From: Amarobacillus sp046328225
GTDB taxonomy: Bacteria; Chloroflexota; Dehalococcoidia; Tepidiformales; Tepidiformaceae
Assembly: GCA_046328225.1 (NCBI GenBank)
Contig: JAXLWZ010000005.1
Location: forward strand, 115,334 to 179,333
DNA: 64,000 bases
Direction: 5' to 3'
Shown piece by piece: positions 17,658 to 27,243 of this stretch. Position 1 is the stretch's first letter. Each line of letters opens with the position of its first letter. The translations under genes and the position numbers were made by a program. The notes under the pieces were generated by a model. The model was not told where the DNA came from. It saw nothing but the letters and a program-made list of their open reading frames with translations, and did not search any database.

Positions 17658-17696
17658 GAAACGGGGCGGCTCCTGCGCGGAGCCGCCCCGTTTTCA
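17658..17696. terminator. Bidirectional intrinsic terminator
   Basis: A perfect 14-bp stem (AACGGGGCGGCTCC paired with GGAGCCGCCCCGTT) with a five-base loop TGCGC. T residues follow it on the plus strand and a shorter T tract follows on the minus strand. It lies between the convergent small basic gene (stop 17639) and the bactofilin gene (stop 17716) and serves both. Confidence 0.85.
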
Positions 17697-17715
17697 TGTG
17701 TGCCGAATGCCGGCG

Positions 17716-18369
17716 CTAGTTGCGATCGAGCGTCGCCGACCGCTCCTCGCTCGAAACGAGCGCGAAGTTCGGGGCTTCCCGGTTGCGCGATGTCCAGCGG
17801 GAGCTGGAACCGCGGCCACCGGCACCGGGCGTCTCCGTGGTCTCCTCGGCGGCGGCCTTTTCGCCCTTCAGGGGGATCGGCGCGGCCACGGCGGGCGCGG
17901 CAGCCTCGGCCCCGGCTGAAGGCGTCGTCTGGACGGTGCCGGTGATGGTGGCGCCTTCCTCGACGACGAACGTCGCGGCCTTGATCGTGCCGTTCACGAC
18001 GGCGCTACCGGCGAGGACGAGGCGCCCGGAGCAGACGATGTCGCCATCGCAGGTGCCGCGGACGATCGCCTCGCGGGCCTCGATGCGGGCCTTCGCCTTC
18101 GCGTCCTTTTCGATGGTGAGCACGCCGCGGCAGATGACTTCGCCACTGATGCTGCCGAGGATGCGGAGGTCTTCGCCGGCCTCGTAGCGCCCATCGAACG
18201 AGGACCCGGCATCGATGATGCTTTCGTTGCGGCGGCCAGCCGTGGTGTCGCCTTCGTCGCTTTCGCGGCCGCGGCGGACCACCGTCTCCGGCGCCTGCTC
18301 GTCGCCGAACGCCGGCGGGAGGTCGGCGTAGCCGCCGTCGTCGCGGCCGCCCTTCCTGCTGATCTGCAT
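17716..18369 (-). CDS. Bactofilin family polymer-forming protein
   Basis: Bactofilins form nucleotide-free cytoskeletal filaments linked to cell shape or envelope enzymes. The 217-residue protein has a disordered N-terminus, a central beta-helix of repeating hydrophobic/Gly strands (about residues 55-135: SIIDAGSSFDG, LRILGSISGEVIC, IVRGTCDGDIVCSG) and a disordered C-terminus. The ATG at 18369 (MQISRKGGRDDGG) has a GGAGGAAA ribosome site; an upstream in-frame start was rejected. An HtrA protease and a wall-like GH18 protein lie nearby, but linkage is inference. Confidence 0.88.
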   Translation of the reverse strand: MQISRKGGRDDGGYADLPPAFGDEQAPETVVRRGRESDEGDTTAGRRNESIIDAGSSFDGRYEAGEDLRILGSISGEVICRGVLTIEKDAKAKARIEAREAIVRGTCDGDIVCSGRLVLAGSAVVNGTIKAATFVVEEGATITGTVQTTPSAGAEAAAPAVAAPIPLKGEKAAAEETTETPGAGGRGSSSRWTSRNREAPNFALVSSEERSATLDRN

Positions 18370-18513
18370 GGTTTCCTCCAGTGCCCCCCGCAAGGCAAGT
18401 ATGTGGGTTCCTGTGCCCGCTCGCACGTTACGCGCGCCGTCCGGGGGGTGTCCACACCACCGTAAAGGGTTCCTGGGGTACCGAAAACGGCCCCCCGGCG
18501 AGCGGCCCTCGGC

Positions 18514-20958
18514 CTACAGGACGATATTCAGCAGGCGGCCGGGAACGTAGATCACGCGGCGCGGTTCCTTTCCATCGAGCAGCGCGACCACCTTGGGCGA
18601 AGCCAGCGCGGCCGTGCGCGCCTCCGCTTCGGTGCAGGCGGCAGGAAGCACCAGCCGGTCGCGCACCTTGCCGTTCACCTGCAGCGCGACTTCGACCTCG
18701 TCGTCGCGGGCGAGCTCGGGGTCGAAGGCGGGCCATTCGGACGTGTGGACGCTGTAGCCGCCGCCGATGCGCTCCCAGAGCTCCTCGGCGATGTGGGGCG
18801 CGAGCGGCGCCGTGAGCAGGATGGCCGCGCGCATCGCTTCGTCCCAGGCCTGGCCATCGACGGCCCCGGCCTCGCGGGCGCGCTGCATCGCCGTCGTGTG
18901 TTCCATGAGCCGCGAGATGAGCGTGTTGAAGCTGAACGCCTCCATCCCCTCAGTCACGTCGCGGATGGTCTTGTGGGTGGCGCGGCGCAGCGCCCGGGCG
19001 CCCTCCGAAGCCAGGTCATCGACGAACTCGGGCGGTTCGACGCCGAGCGACCAGAGGCGATTCAGCCAGCGCACGATGCCGGCCATGCCCGTCGGGTTGT
19101 ACGGCCCGCCCTGGTCCCAGGGGCCGACGAACATGAGCTGGCAGCGGAAGGCATCGCTGCCCCACTGCGAGACCTGGTCATCCGGCGCGACGACGTTGCC
19201 GCGGCTCTTGGACATGCGATTGCCATCGGGCCCGAGGATGACGCCCTGGTTGAAGAGCCGGATCATCGGTTCGTCGCCCTGCACGACGCCCATATCGCGC
19301 GCCGCCTTCCAGAAGAACCGCGTGTAGAGCAGGTGCATCACGGCGTGCTCGGCGCCCCCCGTGTACTGGTCGACCGGGAGCCAGCGCGCGGCGGCTTCGG
19401 GCGAGACGGGGTGCTCGGCGTTGCGCGGGTCCGCGTACCGCATCTGGTACCAGCTGGAGCACATGAACGTGTCCATGGTGTCGGTTTCGCGGCGCGCGGG
19501 GGCGCCGCAGGCCGGGCACGGCACGTTGACCCACTCGGGGATGCGCGTGAGCGGCGACTTCCCGGATGCATCGAAGGTGACCGAATCGGGCAGGAGCACG
19601 GGGAGGTCGGCCTCGGGCACGGGGACGATGCCGCAGGCCTCGCAGTGGATCATGGGGATGGGCGCGCCCCAGTACCGCTGGCGCGAGATGAGCCAGTCGC
19701 GCAGGCGGTAGTTCACGGTCGCTTCGCCCACGCCACGCTCCCCGGCGAAGGCGACCACGCGGGCGAAAGCATCGGCCGCGGGCGTGCCGTCGAAAGGCCC
19801 GGAATTGACCATCCGGCGGCCATGGGCGAAGGCGGCCTCCAGCGGCCGGGTGACATCGATCTCCTCGTGGTCGAACACGGGGATGATGTCGAGGCCGTAC
19901 TGGCGGGCGAAGTCGAAGTCGCGCTGGTCGTGCGCGGGGACGGCCATGATCGCGCCCGTGCCGTAGGTCACGAGCACGTAGTCGGCGATCCAGATGGGGA
20001 TGCGCGCGCCGTTGAACGGGTTCACCGCGAAGGCGCCGGTGAACGCGCCCGTCTTCTCCTTGTCGGTGGAGAGGCGTTCGATCTCGGTCTGGCGGCTCGT
20101 CTGCGCGACGTAGGCTTCGACCTCGGCGCGCTGCCCGGCCGTCGTGATCCGCGCGACGAGGGGATGTTCCGGCGCGACGACCATGAAGGTGGCGCCGTAC
20201 ACGGTGTCGGGGCGGGTGGTGAACACCTTCAGCCGCTCCTCGACGCCCGGCACATCGACCGCGAACTCCAGGAAGGCGCCTTCGGAGCGGCCGATCCAGT
20301 TGGTCTGCATCGTGCGGATGCGTTCGGGCCACTGGATGCCTTCGAAGCGCAGCAGCTCCTCGGCGTAGGCGGTGATTTTGAAGAACCACTGCGTGAGGAA
20401 GCGGCGCTCGACGATGTCGTCCGAGCGTTCGCAGCGGCCATCGACCACCTGCTCGTTCGCGAGCACGGTGTGGCAGCCGGGGCACCAGTTGGCGGCGGCT
20501 TCGGCGCGGTAGGCGAGCCCCTGCTTGTAGAGCTGGAGGAACCACCACTGGGTCCAGCGGTAGTACTCGGGGTCGCTCGTGACGACCTCGCGGTCCCAGT
20601 CGAAGCTCGCGCCCATGAGGCGGAGCTGGCCGCGCATGCGTTCGATGTTCGCGTAGGTCCATTCGCGCGGGTCGATGCCGCGCTTGATGGCCGCGTTTTC
20701 GGCGGGCAGGCCGAAGGCGTCGAAGCCCATGGGGAAGAGCACGTTGTGGCCGCGCATGCGGCGGTACCGGGCGGCGACGTCGCTCGGGGCCATGGCGTAC
20801 CAGTGGCCCGTGTGCAGATCGCCCGAGGGGTACGGGAACATCGTGAGGGCGTACCAGCGCGGGCGCGGGTCGTCGTCGCGAGCGTGATAGAGGCGGTCTG
20901 CCTCCCAGCGGGCCTGCCAGCGTGATTCGATAGCGTGCGGCTCGTAGCGTTCGGCCAC
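18514..20958 (-). CDS. leuS: Leucine--tRNA ligase
   Basis: LeuS charges tRNA-Leu. The 814 residues contain the class I HIGH motif as HTGH (residues 49-52), the editing domain with TRPDTVYGATFMV and VTYGTGAIMAVPAHDQRD, the RMSKSRGN form of KMSKS, and the C-terminal anticodon domain ending KVRDRLVLPA. The GTG start at 20958 has AGGTGA six bases upstream. No T-box leader was recognisable in the 215 bases before it. Confidence 0.95.
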   Translation of the reverse strand: MAERYEPHAIESRWQARWEADRLYHARDDDPRPRWYALTMFPYPSGDLHTGHWYAMAPSDVAARYRRMRGHNVLFPMGFDAFGLPAENAAIKRGIDPREWTYANIERMRGQLRLMGASFDWDREVVTSDPEYYRWTQWWFLQLYKQGLAYRAEAAANWCPGCHTVLANEQVVDGRCERSDDIVERRFLTQWFFKITAYAEELLRFEGIQWPERIRTMQTNWIGRSEGAFLEFAVDVPGVEERLKVFTTRPDTVYGATFMVVAPEHPLVARITTAGQRAEVEAYVAQTSRQTEIERLSTDKEKTGAFTGAFAVNPFNGARIPIWIADYVLVTYGTGAIMAVPAHDQRDFDFARQYGLDIIPVFDHEEIDVTRPLEAAFAHGRRMVNSGPFDGTPAADAFARVVAFAGERGVGEATVNYRLRDWLISRQRYWGAPIPMIHCEACGIVPVPEADLPVLLPDSVTFDASGKSPLTRIPEWVNVPCPACGAPARRETDTMDTFMCSSWYQMRYADPRNAEHPVSPEAAARWLPVDQYTGGAEHAVMHLLYTRFFWKAARDMGVVQGDEPMIRLFNQGVILGPDGNRMSKSRGNVVAPDDQVSQWGSDAFRCQLMFVGPWDQGGPYNPTGMAGIVRWLNRLWSLGVEPPEFVDDLASEGARALRRATHKTIRDVTEGMEAFSFNTLISRLMEHTTAMQRAREAGAVDGQAWDEAMRAAILLTAPLAPHIAEELWERIGGGYSVHTSEWPAFDPELARDDEVEVALQVNGKVRDRLVLPAACTEAEARTAALASPKVVALLDGKEPRRVIYVPGRLLNIVL

Positions 20959-21173
20959 GGTCGTTCACCTCATGGGGGAGTACTGGGCGTCGGGGAATGC
21001 ATCGGGGAGCCCCGCCGGCTATGCGCCGCGGGGCCGGGGAAGGGAGAGCCGCGGCAGGTTTCGCACGGGCGGCTCGGGCGCGCGAAGGGCGCGCGAAGAT
21101 ATCGCAGTCACCGTTCGATCCTACCCGATGGCGGAATCGGAGTCACACGCGCGCCCGCGAATCGCTATCCGGG

Positions 21174-21665
21174 TCACTGGTCGGGGGTTTCGTCGAGGCG
21201 GTCGCGGCGATCGCGCGCGTGCACCCGGTGCCGCACATCCGGGTCGCCGACGTGGGCGCGAGCGTGGGAGAACACGTAGTTCGATACGGGCGCGAGTTCG
21301 AGCAGGAGGATGAGCAGCCCTGCCAGCAGCGCGGCCACGAGCCAGAGCTGTTCGGATACCAGCAGGCCGAGCGCGGCGAGCACCCAGACCGTCGCGGCCG
21401 TGGTCACGCCGGCGACGCCATCGCCGCGCTGGAAGATGAGCCCGGCGCCGAGGAAGCCGATGCCCTGGACGACGCCGGCGGCGATGCGCGAATCGCCGAA
21501 ATGGTGGCTGGCTTCGCCGAACATGGCCGCACCGAGGCAGACGAGCGCGCTCGTGCGGATGCCGGCTTCGTGGCCACGGAATTCACGTTCGATCCCAACG
21601 GCGCCGCCCAGCCCGAGCGCGATCAGGAGCCGCAGGAAAATGTCGAACTGGTCGGCGTTGCTCAC
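21174..21665 (-). CDS. MgtC/SapB family membrane protein (short form)
   Basis: The 163-residue protein has the MgtC signature: LLIALGLGGAVGIEREFRGHEAGIRTSALVCLGAAMF and the GFLGAGLIF...GVAGVTTAATVWV helices, giving four to five membrane segments. It stops soon after the membrane part and lacks the longer C-terminal domain of Salmonella MgtC. MgtC proteins affect magnesium limitation responses and F-ATPase regulation in pathogens; the role here is unknown. The GTG start overlaps the upstream stop (GTGA). Confidence 0.85.
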   Translation of the reverse strand: MSNADQFDIFLRLLIALGLGGAVGIEREFRGHEAGIRTSALVCLGAAMFGEASHHFGDSRIAAGVVQGIGFLGAGLIFQRGDGVAGVTTAATVWVLAALGLLVSEQLWLVAALLAGLLILLLELAPVSNYVFSHARAHVGDPDVRHRVHARDRRDRLDETPDQ

Positions 21666-22225
21666 TTGCGGGCCTTGTAATGGGCCACGACGAGGGTTTC
21701 GAACTTGCGGGCGGCGGAGCATTCGCGGCAGGTGAGGTACCAGATCCAGACGTCGTCCGGCTTCCGGCCGTACTTTTTTCGAGCCTCGGCCGTGGTGCGC
21801 TCGACGGCGCTCTTCATCTCGCCCCAGGGAACTTCGAGCAGGCGGCTGAATGCGAATCCGCCCGGGCGGGTGACCTTCAGCCCCGCGGGGGCATCCTCGA
21901 CTTCGAGCAGCAGCTTGCGGCTCATGCGGCCGCCCCCGAGCAGGACCATCGCATCGGCGGGGACGGTGGCGCCGGCGCGGCGCGCGCGGTCCTCCAGGTG
22001 GTGGCGAATGGTCCCGTAGCCGATGGGCACGCCGAGGAGCGCGCTCACCGAATCCTGGAGGAAGGTGATGTCCGTCCAGTCGCTTTCGACCCCGTCCCAG
22101 TCGGCGTGGTCGAGCCTCGGGCACTCGCAAGCGGCGGGCGAGGCGGCGCCCGCGGGGGCGGAGACGGTTGGGGGCGCGCCCTTGCTGAAGTCGGGCACGG
22201 GCACGCGTTTGCGTTCTTCGGTCAC
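21662..22225 (-). CDS. Hypothetical protein, 187 aa, with paired cysteines
   Basis: I do not recognise this protein. The chosen GTG at 22225 gives a start (MTEERKRVPVPDFSKG) free of the antisense coding stretch above it. Cys motifs CECP (about residue 34) and CREC (about 167) could bind metal. A Trp/Asp-rich block (DHADWDGVESDWTD) and a central EDRARRAG helix follow. It is translationally coupled to the MgtC-like gene and diverges from the carboxyltransferase. Confidence 0.6.
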   Translation of the reverse strand: MTEERKRVPVPDFSKGAPPTVSAPAGAASPAACECPRLDHADWDGVESDWTDITFLQDSVSALLGVPIGYGTIRHHLEDRARRAGATVPADAMVLLGGGRMSRKLLLEVEDAPAGLKVTRPGGFAFSRLLEVPWGEMKSAVERTTAEARKKYGRKPDDVWIWYLTCRECSAARKFETLVVAHYKARK

Positions 22226-22394
22226 GTTCGCAGGATAGCAGAGGGGTGCCGGGCGGATGCGCCAAGGGGTGCCCGATGCTAGGATTCGGCGCGGACGTGG
22301 GACCGTCCCGTGGCCGGCGCGTCGAGCCGGAGGCCACGCGCCCGACGAGGAGAGCGGGCGCGGGACATTCTCCCCCGTGTGAGAGGCCCAGCGA

Positions 22395-23942
22395 ATGCCG
22401 GAACAGATGACTTCGGAGCAGAAGCTCGCCCAACTGAACAGCATGAAGGCCGCGGCGCTCGCCGGCGGCGGGCAGAAGCGGATCGACGCGCAGCACGCGC
22501 GCGGCAAGCTCACGGCGCGCGAACGCGTCGACCTGCTCCTCGATCCCGGGAGTTTCGAAGAGATCGACATGCTGGTGAAGCCGCGCGGGTCGGGCGTCGA
22601 TGCCGTGGCCGAAGCGGTCGTCACCGGCTGGGGCAAGGTCGATGGCCGCCCCGTGTACGTGTACTCGTTCGATTTCACGCTCCTCGGCGGTTCGCTGAGC
22701 GAGGCCGTGGGCGAGAAGATTTCGAAGGTGATGAACCTGGCGATGGCGACCGGCGCGCCCGTGATCGGCATCCAGGACTCGGGCGGTGCGCGCATTCAGG
22801 ATGGCTCCGAAGCGCTGCGCGGCTACGGCGATATCTTCTGCCTGAACGTGCTGGCCAGCGGCGTCATCCCGCAGCTGACCGTGATCATGGGCCCTTCGGC
22901 CGGCGGCGGCGCCTACAGCCCGGCGCTCACGGACTTCATCTTCGCGACCGAAGGCTCCGGCCAGATGTACATCACCGGGCCGGACGTCATCCGCGCCGTG
23001 ACGGGCGAGGAAGTGACGCACGAGGAGCTCGGCGGCGCGCACTCGCTCGCGACGCGCTCCGGCGTGGCCCACTTCGCCATCCAGGGCGAGGAGGAGACGC
23101 TCGCGGAGGTGCGGCGGCTGCTTTCGTTCCTGCCCTCGAACAACGCCGAGGACCCGCCGCTCGTGCCCAGCGGGGACGACCCGGAGCGCGCGGAGGAGGA
23201 CCTCCTCACGCTCGTGCCCGTCGAACCCAACCGCCCGTACGACGTGCGCGAGGTGATCGACCGCATCGTCGATGACGGCGACTTCATGGAAGTGCACGAG
23301 CTGTTCGCGCCGAACATGGTGGTGGGCTTCGCGCGCATGGCGGGCCAGAGCGTGGGCATCGTCGCGAACCAGCCGATGGCGCTCGCGGGCTCGATCGACA
23401 TCAACGCCAGCCGCAAGGCCGCGCGCTTCGTGCGCTTCTGCGACGCGTTCAACATCCCGGTCGTGACGCTCGTCGATACCCCCGGCTACCTCCCGGGGAT
23501 TACGCAGGAGTACGGCGGCATCCTCACGCATGGGGCGAAGCTGCTCTTCGCGTACTCGGAGGCGACGGTTCCGAAGATCACGGTCGTGCTGCGCAAGGCC
23601 GTCGGCGGGGCCTACCTGGCGATGGGTTCGAAGAGCATGCGCACGGACATGAACTTCGGCTGGCCGACGACGGAAATCCCCGTCATGGGCCCCGAAGGCG
23701 CGGTGAACGTCGTCTACCGGGAGGAGCTCGCGAACGCGCCCGACCCGGCGGCGCGGCGCCAGGAGCTCATCGAGGAGTACCGCCAGAAGCTCGCGAACCC
23801 GTACATCGCGGCCGGGCGCGGCTTCCTCGACGACGTGATCGACCCGCGGCACACCCGCCGGAAGATCATCAAGGCGCTGGAGATGCTCCGGAACAAGGCG
23901 GACCGCAACCCGCCGAAGAAGCACGGGAACATCCCGCTCTAG
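22395..23942 (+). CDS. Acyl-CoA carboxylase beta subunit (propionyl-/methylmalonyl-CoA carboxyltransferase type)
   Basis: The 515-residue protein is a biotin-dependent carboxyltransferase that moves CO2 from carboxybiotin to an acyl-CoA such as propionyl-CoA. Both crotonase-like halves are present: RGKLTARERVDLLLDPGSFEE and GIQDSGGARIQDG near the front, MGPSAGGGAYSPALTDF as the first oxyanion region, and VDTPGYLPGITQEYGGI with VLRKAVGGAYLAMGSKSM as the second. In Streptomyces PccB an Asp follows GGAY and guides propionyl specificity; here it is Leu. The biotinylated alpha subunit is not in the window. A TAGGAT box lies at 22280. Confidence 0.88.
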   Translation: MPEQMTSEQKLAQLNSMKAAALAGGGQKRIDAQHARGKLTARERVDLLLDPGSFEEIDMLVKPRGSGVDAVAEAVVTGWGKVDGRPVYVYSFDFTLLGGSLSEAVGEKISKVMNLAMATGAPVIGIQDSGGARIQDGSEALRGYGDIFCLNVLASGVIPQLTVIMGPSAGGGAYSPALTDFIFATEGSGQMYITGPDVIRAVTGEEVTHEELGGAHSLATRSGVAHFAIQGEEETLAEVRRLLSFLPSNNAEDPPLVPSGDDPERAEEDLLTLVPVEPNRPYDVREVIDRIVDDGDFMEVHELFAPNMVVGFARMAGQSVGIVANQPMALAGSIDINASRKAARFVRFCDAFNIPVVTLVDTPGYLPGITQEYGGILTHGAKLLFAYSEATVPKITVVLRKAVGGAYLAMGSKSMRTDMNFGWPTTEIPVMGPEGAVNVVYREELANAPDPAARRQELIEEYRQKLANPYIAAGRGFLDDVIDPRHTRRKIIKALEMLRNKADRNPPKKHGNIPL

Positions 23943-23971
23943 GCACCCGGGGCCTGGCGGGACCAGAGACC

Positions 23972-25204
23972 ATGGGGGCAAACATGGCCATCGACGTCCG
24001 GCCGATCACGGAAGACGAGTACGCGGAGTACGCCTCGAAGCGCACCATCGCGTTCGGCGGCGACGCGCGCCCCGAACGGCTGGTTTGGCGCCCCGGCATG
24101 CTCGAGCTCGAACGGTGCTTCGCCGCCTTCGAAGACGGCGTGATGGCGGGCACGGCGGCGGCGTTCACCTATCGCATGGGCACCCCGGGCGGCGATGTGC
24201 GCTGCGCCGGCGTGACGGGCGTGACGGTGCAATCGACGCACCGGCGCCGGGGCATCCTCACGGCGATGATGCGCACGCAGTTCGACCAGGTTCGCGACAT
24301 GGGCGAACCCGTCGCGGCGCTCTGGGCATCGGAATCCATCATCTATGGCCGCTTCGGGTACGGCCTCGCGAGCGAGCAGTACGAAACCAGCATCGAACGC
24401 GCGCACAGCGCCGTCGCCGCGACGCCCGCGAAGGGCCGCTGCCGCCTGCTGACGCGCGAGGAGGCCGAAAAGGCGCTCCCGCCGCTCTGGGAGGCCGAAC
24501 GCGCGCGCCGGCCGGGGATGATGACGCGCTCCGAGGGCTGGTGGCGCATGCGCATCTTCGACGACGCCGAATGGGACCGCGGCGGGCTCTCGGCGAACCG
24601 CTACGCGCTGTACGAAGAGGACGGCCGCGCGCTCGGCTACGCGCGGTACCGGACCAAGGCCGATTATGACGACCAGCACCTGCCCACGGGCCGGCTGCGC
24701 GTCGAGGAGCTGTTCGGGCTCACGCGGCAGGCGCAGGTCGGGCTCTGGAGTTATGTCTTCGGTGTCGACCTCATCCGCACGATCGAGGGGTTCACGCGCC
24801 CGGCGGACGACCTGGTGCCGTGGATCCTCGCGGACCGGCGCCGGCTGCGGCGCGTCCCGACCGATTCCCTGTGGCTGCGGCTGGTCGATATCCCGGCTGC
24901 CTTCGCGGCGCGGCGAGCCCGGGCCGAGGGGCGCGTCGTGGTCGAAGCGCGGGATGCGTTCCTGCCGTGGGCGGGCGGGCGGTTCGCCATCGAGGCCGAA
25001 GGCGGCGAGCTGCGAGCGAAGCCCACGACGGAATCCGCACAGCTGACCATGGACACGACCGCGCTCGCGTCGCTGTACCTGGGAGGGTTCTCCGCGTCGC
25101 TGCTGGCGCTGGCGGGTCACATCGAAGGCGACCCGCGGCACCTCGCCGTGGCCGACGCGATCCTCGGATGGCCCGTCGCGCCGTGGTCGCCCGAGATCTT
25201 CTAA
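23972..25204 (+). CDS. GNAT N-acetyltransferase of the Eis family
   Basis: The 410-residue protein has the Eis layout: an N-terminal GNAT domain with VQSTHRRRGILTAMMRTQ (acetyl-CoA pyrophosphate loop, residues about 89-106), a second GNAT-like domain, and a C-terminal SCP2-like domain. It ends in EIF; in Eis the C-terminal carboxylate serves as catalytic base. Eis proteins acetylate amines, including aminoglycosides and lysines; the substrate here is unknown. The start is ATG 23972 or 23984 (MAIDVRPI). Confidence 0.82.
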   Translation: MGANMAIDVRPITEDEYAEYASKRTIAFGGDARPERLVWRPGMLELERCFAAFEDGVMAGTAAAFTYRMGTPGGDVRCAGVTGVTVQSTHRRRGILTAMMRTQFDQVRDMGEPVAALWASESIIYGRFGYGLASEQYETSIERAHSAVAATPAKGRCRLLTREEAEKALPPLWEAERARRPGMMTRSEGWWRMRIFDDAEWDRGGLSANRYALYEEDGRALGYARYRTKADYDDQHLPTGRLRVEELFGLTRQAQVGLWSYVFGVDLIRTIEGFTRPADDLVPWILADRRRLRRVPTDSLWLRLVDIPAAFAARRARAEGRVVVEARDAFLPWAGGRFAIEAEGGELRAKPTTESAQLTMDTTALASLYLGGFSASLLALAGHIEGDPRHLAVADAILGWPVAPWSPEIF

Positions 25205-25389
25205 GCCACCGGCGGCGCACATCGCGACAACCCCGCGGCCACGGCGAACGGCGACGATGGCTGCCGGGGAGCGTGCCGGCCGCACCGGGTGAGGGGGTTT
25301 TCGCGCCAGTGAGTGCGGGATCTCCTGATGCCCACGCGGGCCCAACTCCCCGACACTGGCTTCCAGAATGGGCGAAGTGAGGCAAGGCC

Positions 25390-26235
25390 ATGGCCGGTCA
25401 GGTTCGATCGCGCGCTGAGATACTGCTCCAGGCTGTGAATTCGCTGCCGCCTCTGCCGGCGGTGGCCATGCGCGTGATGCAGGTCTCGCAGGACCCGCGA
25501 GCGAGCGCGAGCGACCTCGCGCTGGTCGTCTCCGCCGACCCCGGCCTGAGCGCGACCATCCTCCGCGTCGCGAACTCGGCCGCCTACGTGCGGGCGAAGC
25601 AGGTCACTTCGGTGCAGGAAGCGCTGGTCGTGCTCGGCTTCGTGCAGGCGCGGAACATCGCCGTCAGTGGTGCGATCACGGCCCGCTACGCCCCCGATGC
25701 GCTCAACGCCCTCTTCCGCATCGATGCGTTCTGGCGCCATTCGATCGCCGTCGGCTTCCGGGCGAGCGAACTGGCGGGCAAGAGCCGGCGGCTGGACGTG
25801 CCGAGCGCGTTCACCGCGGGCATCCTCCACAACATGGGCCGCCTCGCGATGTTCTACGCCGACCCCGCCGGGCTCGACCAGGTCGTGGCCGAGATGTTGC
25901 GCAGCGGCCGCCCCCTCGAGGACGTCGAGCGCGAGATGCTGGGGTACGACCACGCCGAGGTGGGCGGCGCCCTCGCGCGGCGCTGGCGGCTCCCCGCCGA
26001 TATCGCCGACGCGGTTTCGAAGCATCACGCGGCCGAACCGCCCGAGGTCACGCTCGCGTCCGTGGTGGCGCAGGCGAACGACTTCTGCATGGCGCACGGC
26101 ATCTATCCCGGCTACGTCGTCCCGGACGCCGAGGACATCGAAGCCACACCCGAGCTCGCGCGCCTGATGAAGCAGGTCGACCAGCTGATGACGCTCATCA
26201 CCGGCCCGGCGGAGCCCGTGAAGGTGGTCGCGTAG
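25390..26235 (+). CDS. HDOD domain protein
   Basis: HDOD domains are non-catalytic relatives of HD phosphohydrolases used in signalling, often near c-di-GMP or stress circuits. The 281-residue protein has LPPLPAVAMRVMQVSQDP and the SADPGLSATILRVANSAAY core (residues about 20-75), VALVVLGF-like helix EALVVLGFVQARNIA, and HNMGRLAM where an HD phosphohydrolase would have H-D. No other domain is attached. A CCAGTG...CACTGG pair lies in the 154-base leader, without a riboswitch I can name. Confidence 0.85.
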   Translation: MAGQVRSRAEILLQAVNSLPPLPAVAMRVMQVSQDPRASASDLALVVSADPGLSATILRVANSAAYVRAKQVTSVQEALVVLGFVQARNIAVSGAITARYAPDALNALFRIDAFWRHSIAVGFRASELAGKSRRLDVPSAFTAGILHNMGRLAMFYADPAGLDQVVAEMLRSGRPLEDVEREMLGYDHAEVGGALARRWRLPADIADAVSKHHAAEPPEVTLASVVAQANDFCMAHGIYPGYVVPDAEDIEATPELARLMKQVDQLMTLITGPAEPVKVVA

Positions 26236-26251
26236 CCCGGCCCGGCGTGAG

Positions 26252-27175
26252 TCAGGACGCCGGTGTGCCGCCCATCATGGCCGGCAGCGGCCCCGCGGGC
26301 ACTCGCACCAGGAGCCCCCGCGGTCGCAGCCCGAAGCGCATGGGCGTGACGCCGGCGTAGTCGCCATCCAGCTGGACGGGCAGGCCCGGGGTTTCGACCA
26401 CAAGCTCGGGGACGGCCGCATCGAGGACCGCGCGGTCGCCGCGGAGCCGCCCGAGCAGGAGCCGCGCCGAGACGCGAAGTGCGGCGCCGGGGCTCCTCGG
26501 GACCAACGCAACCATGTCGAGCAGTCCGTCGTCGGCGAGCGCGCCCGGCGAAAAGCGCACCCGGCCGCCGTAGAGGCGGGTGTTGCTCAGCACCATCATC
26601 GTCACGCGCGCCTCGTGGGCCGAATCGCCGGCCACCCAGCGGATGGATTGCCCGGCCGCCGCGGGCAGCATGCGCGCGCCCTGCACGACGTAGGCCAGGT
26701 CACCGATGCGGCGCTTGAGCGCCTTCGAGACATCGCGCGTGACGGCGGCATCGAAGCCGATACCGGCCATGAGCAGGAAGCGGTGGCCATCCGCGACGCC
26801 AAGGTCGACGGGGACGGATTGGCCCCCGAGGTGGGTATCGACGGCGGCACGCAGGCCCCGGGGGATGCCCGTCTCGCGCGCCCACACGTTCACGGTGCCG
26901 CGGGGCAGCGCCGCGAGCGCGGTGTCGGAACTCTCGATGCCCTCGGCCGCGACGCGGAGGGTGCCATCGCCGCCGGCGACGAAGAGGAGCGCATCGCCCC
27001 GGTTCGCCGCACGGCTGGCGGCGCGCGTCATCGCCAGCGGCGAGTCCGGAAACTCGACGAGCGTCTCGAGACCGTGCCGCTGGAGGTAGGCCTGCAGACG
27101 CTCCGCGGGAAACTTCGCGCCCACACCACGGGCGGCGAGATTTACGAGCAGCGTGGCGGTCGGATTTGGTTGCAT
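26252..27175 (-). CDS. Diacylglycerol kinase family lipid kinase-like protein
   Basis: The 307-residue protein matches the DAGK/sphingosine-kinase catalytic fold: a VAGGDGTLRVAAEGI nucleotide loop (about residues 67-81), LPRGTVNVWARETGIP (family G-T-x-N-D/x-x-A-R pattern) and a late LPVQLDGDYAG strand. Such enzymes phosphorylate diacylglycerol or similar lipids at the membrane. Start ATG 27175 is preferred over 27205; on this strand TATGGT lies about 20 bases before it. Confidence 0.85.
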   Translation of the reverse strand: MQPNPTATLLVNLAARGVGAKFPAERLQAYLQRHGLETLVEFPDSPLAMTRAASRAANRGDALLFVAGGDGTLRVAAEGIESSDTALAALPRGTVNVWARETGIPRGLRAAVDTHLGGQSVPVDLGVADGHRFLLMAGIGFDAAVTRDVSKALKRRIGDLAYVVQGARMLPAAAGQSIRWVAGDSAHEARVTMMVLSNTRLYGGRVRFSPGALADDGLLDMVALVPRSPGAALRVSARLLLGRLRGDRAVLDAAVPELVVETPGLPVQLDGDYAGVTPMRFGLRPRGLLVRVPAGPLPAMMGGTPAS

Positions 27176-27243
27176 TTGCGGCGCTTTCGACCCGAACCGT
27201 ACCATACCGGTTCACCCACCCTGGCTGGAGCACGAACGAACCA

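Noticed and set aside
20959..21173. Possible T-box leader before leuS
   Set aside because: The conserved T-box antiterminator sequence and a terminator are not present in these 215 bases.
25205..25389. Possible c-di-GMP riboswitch before the HDOD gene
   Set aside because: Only a CCAGTG/CACTGG pair is visible; the conserved GEMM core was not found.
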